Below are positions 62,626-64,000 of a stretch of DNA of 64,000 nt, in pieces. Below the pieces are notes generated by a model, which did no database searches, was not told the origin of the DNA, and worked only from the letters and a program-made list of their open reading frames with translations. Source of the DNA: Dysgonomonas sp. PF1-14. Lineage in GTDB: Bacteria > Bacteroidota > Bacteroidia > Bacteroidales > Dysgonomonadaceae. The translations under genes and the position numbers were made by a program. Each line of letters starts with the position of its first letter. The stretch's first letter is position 1. The stretch spans positions 1-64,000 of the forward strand of contig NZ_JARXWN010000008.1 in NCBI RefSeq assembly GCF_029892965.1. The letters run 5' to 3'.

Positions 62626-63105
62626 TCAAAAGAAAGCACCTTGATATACTACATACCACCAATACTTATCTATTTTCTCCTTATGGGGATAATTCGCATA
62701 CGAAGCTGGCAGTAAGCCATTATATGAATAAATATAGAGATCTTTATATTCTTTATCTATATGCGAAAAGCATTGAAAATTTACTGTAAACTCTATATAA
62801 TTGTCAAAGTAATAAATCCGATGGAATAGCTTCAAATCATCAAACTCCTGTAACTGCAACTTCAAAGCATCTGTAATAGTATCATGTTCTCCCCTATTAG
62901 AATACAGTATCGTCATGCTATTTGTCTTTTCAAAACGGTCTTCATTCTTTGTCAGAAAATCAACAAACCGGGCATAGTCCGCCTTATTATCATTATAGAA
63001 ACCAATCCATTTTGTTCGTTCTTCTTCGGGATTGCGTTCGTCCCGACAGGAATAAAAAACTGACAGAAGAGTACAGATTATCAGATATACAATATAAGAT
63101 TTCAT
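62626..63105 (-). CDS. Lipoprotein, unknown
   Basis: 159 residues, lipoprotein Cys20 (SVFYSC) followed by RDERNPEEE. Mature part is helical and aromatic-rich. No family recognised. It follows the next lipoprotein gene by 6 bp, so the pair is an operon. Confidence 0.65.
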   Translation of the reverse strand: MKSYIVYLIICTLLSVFYSCRDERNPEEERTKWIGFYNDNKADYARFVDFLTKNEDRFEKTNSMTILYSNRGEHDTITDALKLQLQEFDDLKLFHRIYYFDNYIEFTVNFQCFSHIDKEYKDLYIYSYNGLLPASYANYPHKEKIDKYWWYVVYQGAFF

Positions 63106-63111
63106 ACTAAA

Positions 63112-63543
63112 TTATTCTATTATAAGTTTAAAATCACGTTGTACAACATCGTATACAGAATATTTATACCTTCTCAGATAATTATTTCCACCGACATACA
63201 TCTGAAAATCATTAGCAATAAATAACTCTTTATCGAAAATGAATATCAGGATAGTATCTTCGAATTTGAAATCGTGAGGACTGTCTTTCAGTGAAATCTT
63301 GTATTGCATCCCCGATTTAGAGAATGGTACTATTATATTGTTTGCCAATATGGAATCTCTATTCGCTGTGAAAAATAATGTTGTATCCGGATAATTAAAA
63401 CTGGGAACCAGATAAACATCCTTATCCAATCTGTTTTCTACATAGAATCCGGTCCTATTAACCTTCGCAACTCCATCACAGCTTATAGCCAGCGAAACAA
63501 TACCGGAAAGAATAAGCAATAATATAAGAATCCTGTGTTTCAT
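63112..63543 (-). CDS. Lipoprotein, unknown
   Basis: 143 residues from the ATG at 63543 (MKHRILILLL), lipoprotein Cys22 (LAISC). An in-frame ATG at 63564 overlaps the upstream TPR gene and is a possible coupled start. Mature part has beta-like segments; no family recognised. Downstream lipoprotein follows 6 bp later. Confidence 0.65.
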   Translation of the reverse strand: MKHRILILLLILSGIVSLAISCDGVAKVNRTGFYVENRLDKDVYLVPSFNYPDTTLFFTANRDSILANNIIVPFSKSGMQYKISLKDSPHDFKFEDTILIFIFDKELFIANDFQMYVGGNNYLRRYKYSVYDVVQRDFKLIIE

Positions 63544-63556
63544 AATAATAAAACAA

Positions 63557-64000
63557 TTATTCATTAATAATCATCTCTGAATATACATTATTGTAATGAT
63601 GCGTATAAGGATCGAACATTCTTTTGTTCTCGGCAAGCAGTTTCAACGCCTGCTCTTTATATCTTCGGTATTCATCCTTATTATCCGATATCTTGTAAAT
63701 CTTACACTTATAATAAGCATTATCTGCCAGTTCATTTACTTCGCTCTGTTTTTCAAACGCTTTCAACGCATTTTCATAGTCTCCCACTTCGTAATAAGTT
63801 ACCCCCAACTGATAATAGTCATATAATCCTGCCGAATAACCCTTTGCATTCAGTTGATTATTAAACACTTCTATTGCCTTTTGCTTCTGGTTGATTGCAC
63901 TGTAACAGATTCCTCTTGCTATATGCAAATGATAGTGTCCATTAACGGAGCTACCGATATCGTATTTCACTAAGCTTTCGAGTTTTTCAATGTCTTGAAT
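63557..64000 (-). CDS. TPR protein, 5' end outside the window (partial)
   Basis: The frame is open to the right edge, so the start is not in the window; at least 147 residues. TPR-like pairs: HLHIARGICYSAINQKQKAIEVFNNQL, YDYYQLGVTYYEVGDYENALKAFEKQSEV and NAYYKCKIYKISDNKDEYRRYKEQALKLL. First gene of the three-gene lipoprotein operon seen here. Role unknown. Confidence 0.75.
   Translation of the reverse strand: MQDIEKLESLVKYDIGSSVNGHYHLHIARGICYSAINQKQKAIEVFNNQLNAKGYSAGLYDYYQLGVTYYEVGDYENALKAFEKQSEVNELADNAYYKCKIYKISDNKDEYRRYKEQALKLLAENKRMFDPYTHHYNNVYSEMIINE

Overview
The window looks like a chromosome segment of a Bacteroidota (order Bacteroidales), most plausibly Dysgonomonas or a close relative. 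The evidence is the protein mix: many Cys-anchored lipoproteins, two PCMD-domain surface proteins, a FISUMP-domain protein, a DUF3836 protein, a PPi-dependent phosphofructokinase, an OprO/P-like porin and an M16 peptidase pair-domain protein. Several promoters also fit the Bacteroidetes -7 box TAnnTTTG. Genus is inference from recall only. No rRNA and no CRISPR array are visible; one tRNA (His) is present.

Layout. 1-1.7 kb: 3' end of a prophage or phage-derived late region (LamG-type tail protein end, small membrane protein, holin, T7-lysozyme-like amidase, and a lipobox-plus-C-terminal-TM protein that looks like a one-protein spanin). 2.4-12.2 kb: FAS1 lipoprotein, EamA exporter, M16 peptidase, EEP-family hydrolase, lipid kinase, small lipoprotein, MscS channel, tRNA-His. 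13.4-18.2 kb: pyridoxamine kinase, then a copper cluster (HMA-AraC regulator, CopA ATPase, CopZ-like chaperone). 18.7-22.3 kb: a minus-strand series PCMD lipoprotein, beta-barrel protein, HAD phosphatase, VOC protein, preceded by a DUF3836 protein. 22.7-36.8 kb: PPi-PFK, ABC-F ATPase, TPR protein, second and longer PCMD lipoprotein, MaoC hydratase, S24 repressor diverging from a FISUMP protein, DUF2461, serpin-like lipoprotein, GNAT and a sugar acetyltransferase. 36.9-41.9 kb: HTH regulator, MmcQ protein, then a compact phage-like cassette behind an operator-rich AT stretch (unknown protein, replication-type protein, DnaC-like ATPase, sigma-like protein, 50-residue protein). 42-46.7 kb: sucCD, glycosyltransferase, prmA. 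46.9-48.2 kb: AT-rich STAS-like plus GHKL ATPase pair. 48.2-53.7 kb: nucleoside permease, a REP-associated-type tyrosine transposase, a 5'-nucleotidase split over two genes, and small unknowns. 53.7-56.2 kb: an orphan tape-measure-like protein. 56.6-64 kb: lipoproteins, a C26-M19 fusion peptidase, a DAACS symporter, a porin and a TPR protein cut by the window edge.

The most distinctive layer is repetitive DNA between genes. Family R1 is a roughly 120-bp element bounded by inverted TTGCC/GGCAA ends and built of several hairpins; I find eleven full, half or collapsed copies. Two of them flank the only HUH tyrosine transposase in the window, as expected for a REP/RAYT system. Family R2 is a roughly 190-bp MITE-like element with 18-20 bp terminal inverted repeats and a central palindrome. 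Family R3 is a GC-richer element of up to about 510 bp, in two cases joined to half an R2 at its central palindrome. Family R4 is a roughly 100-bp inverted-repeat element sitting immediately after stop codons of co-directional genes. R5 and R6 are shorter.
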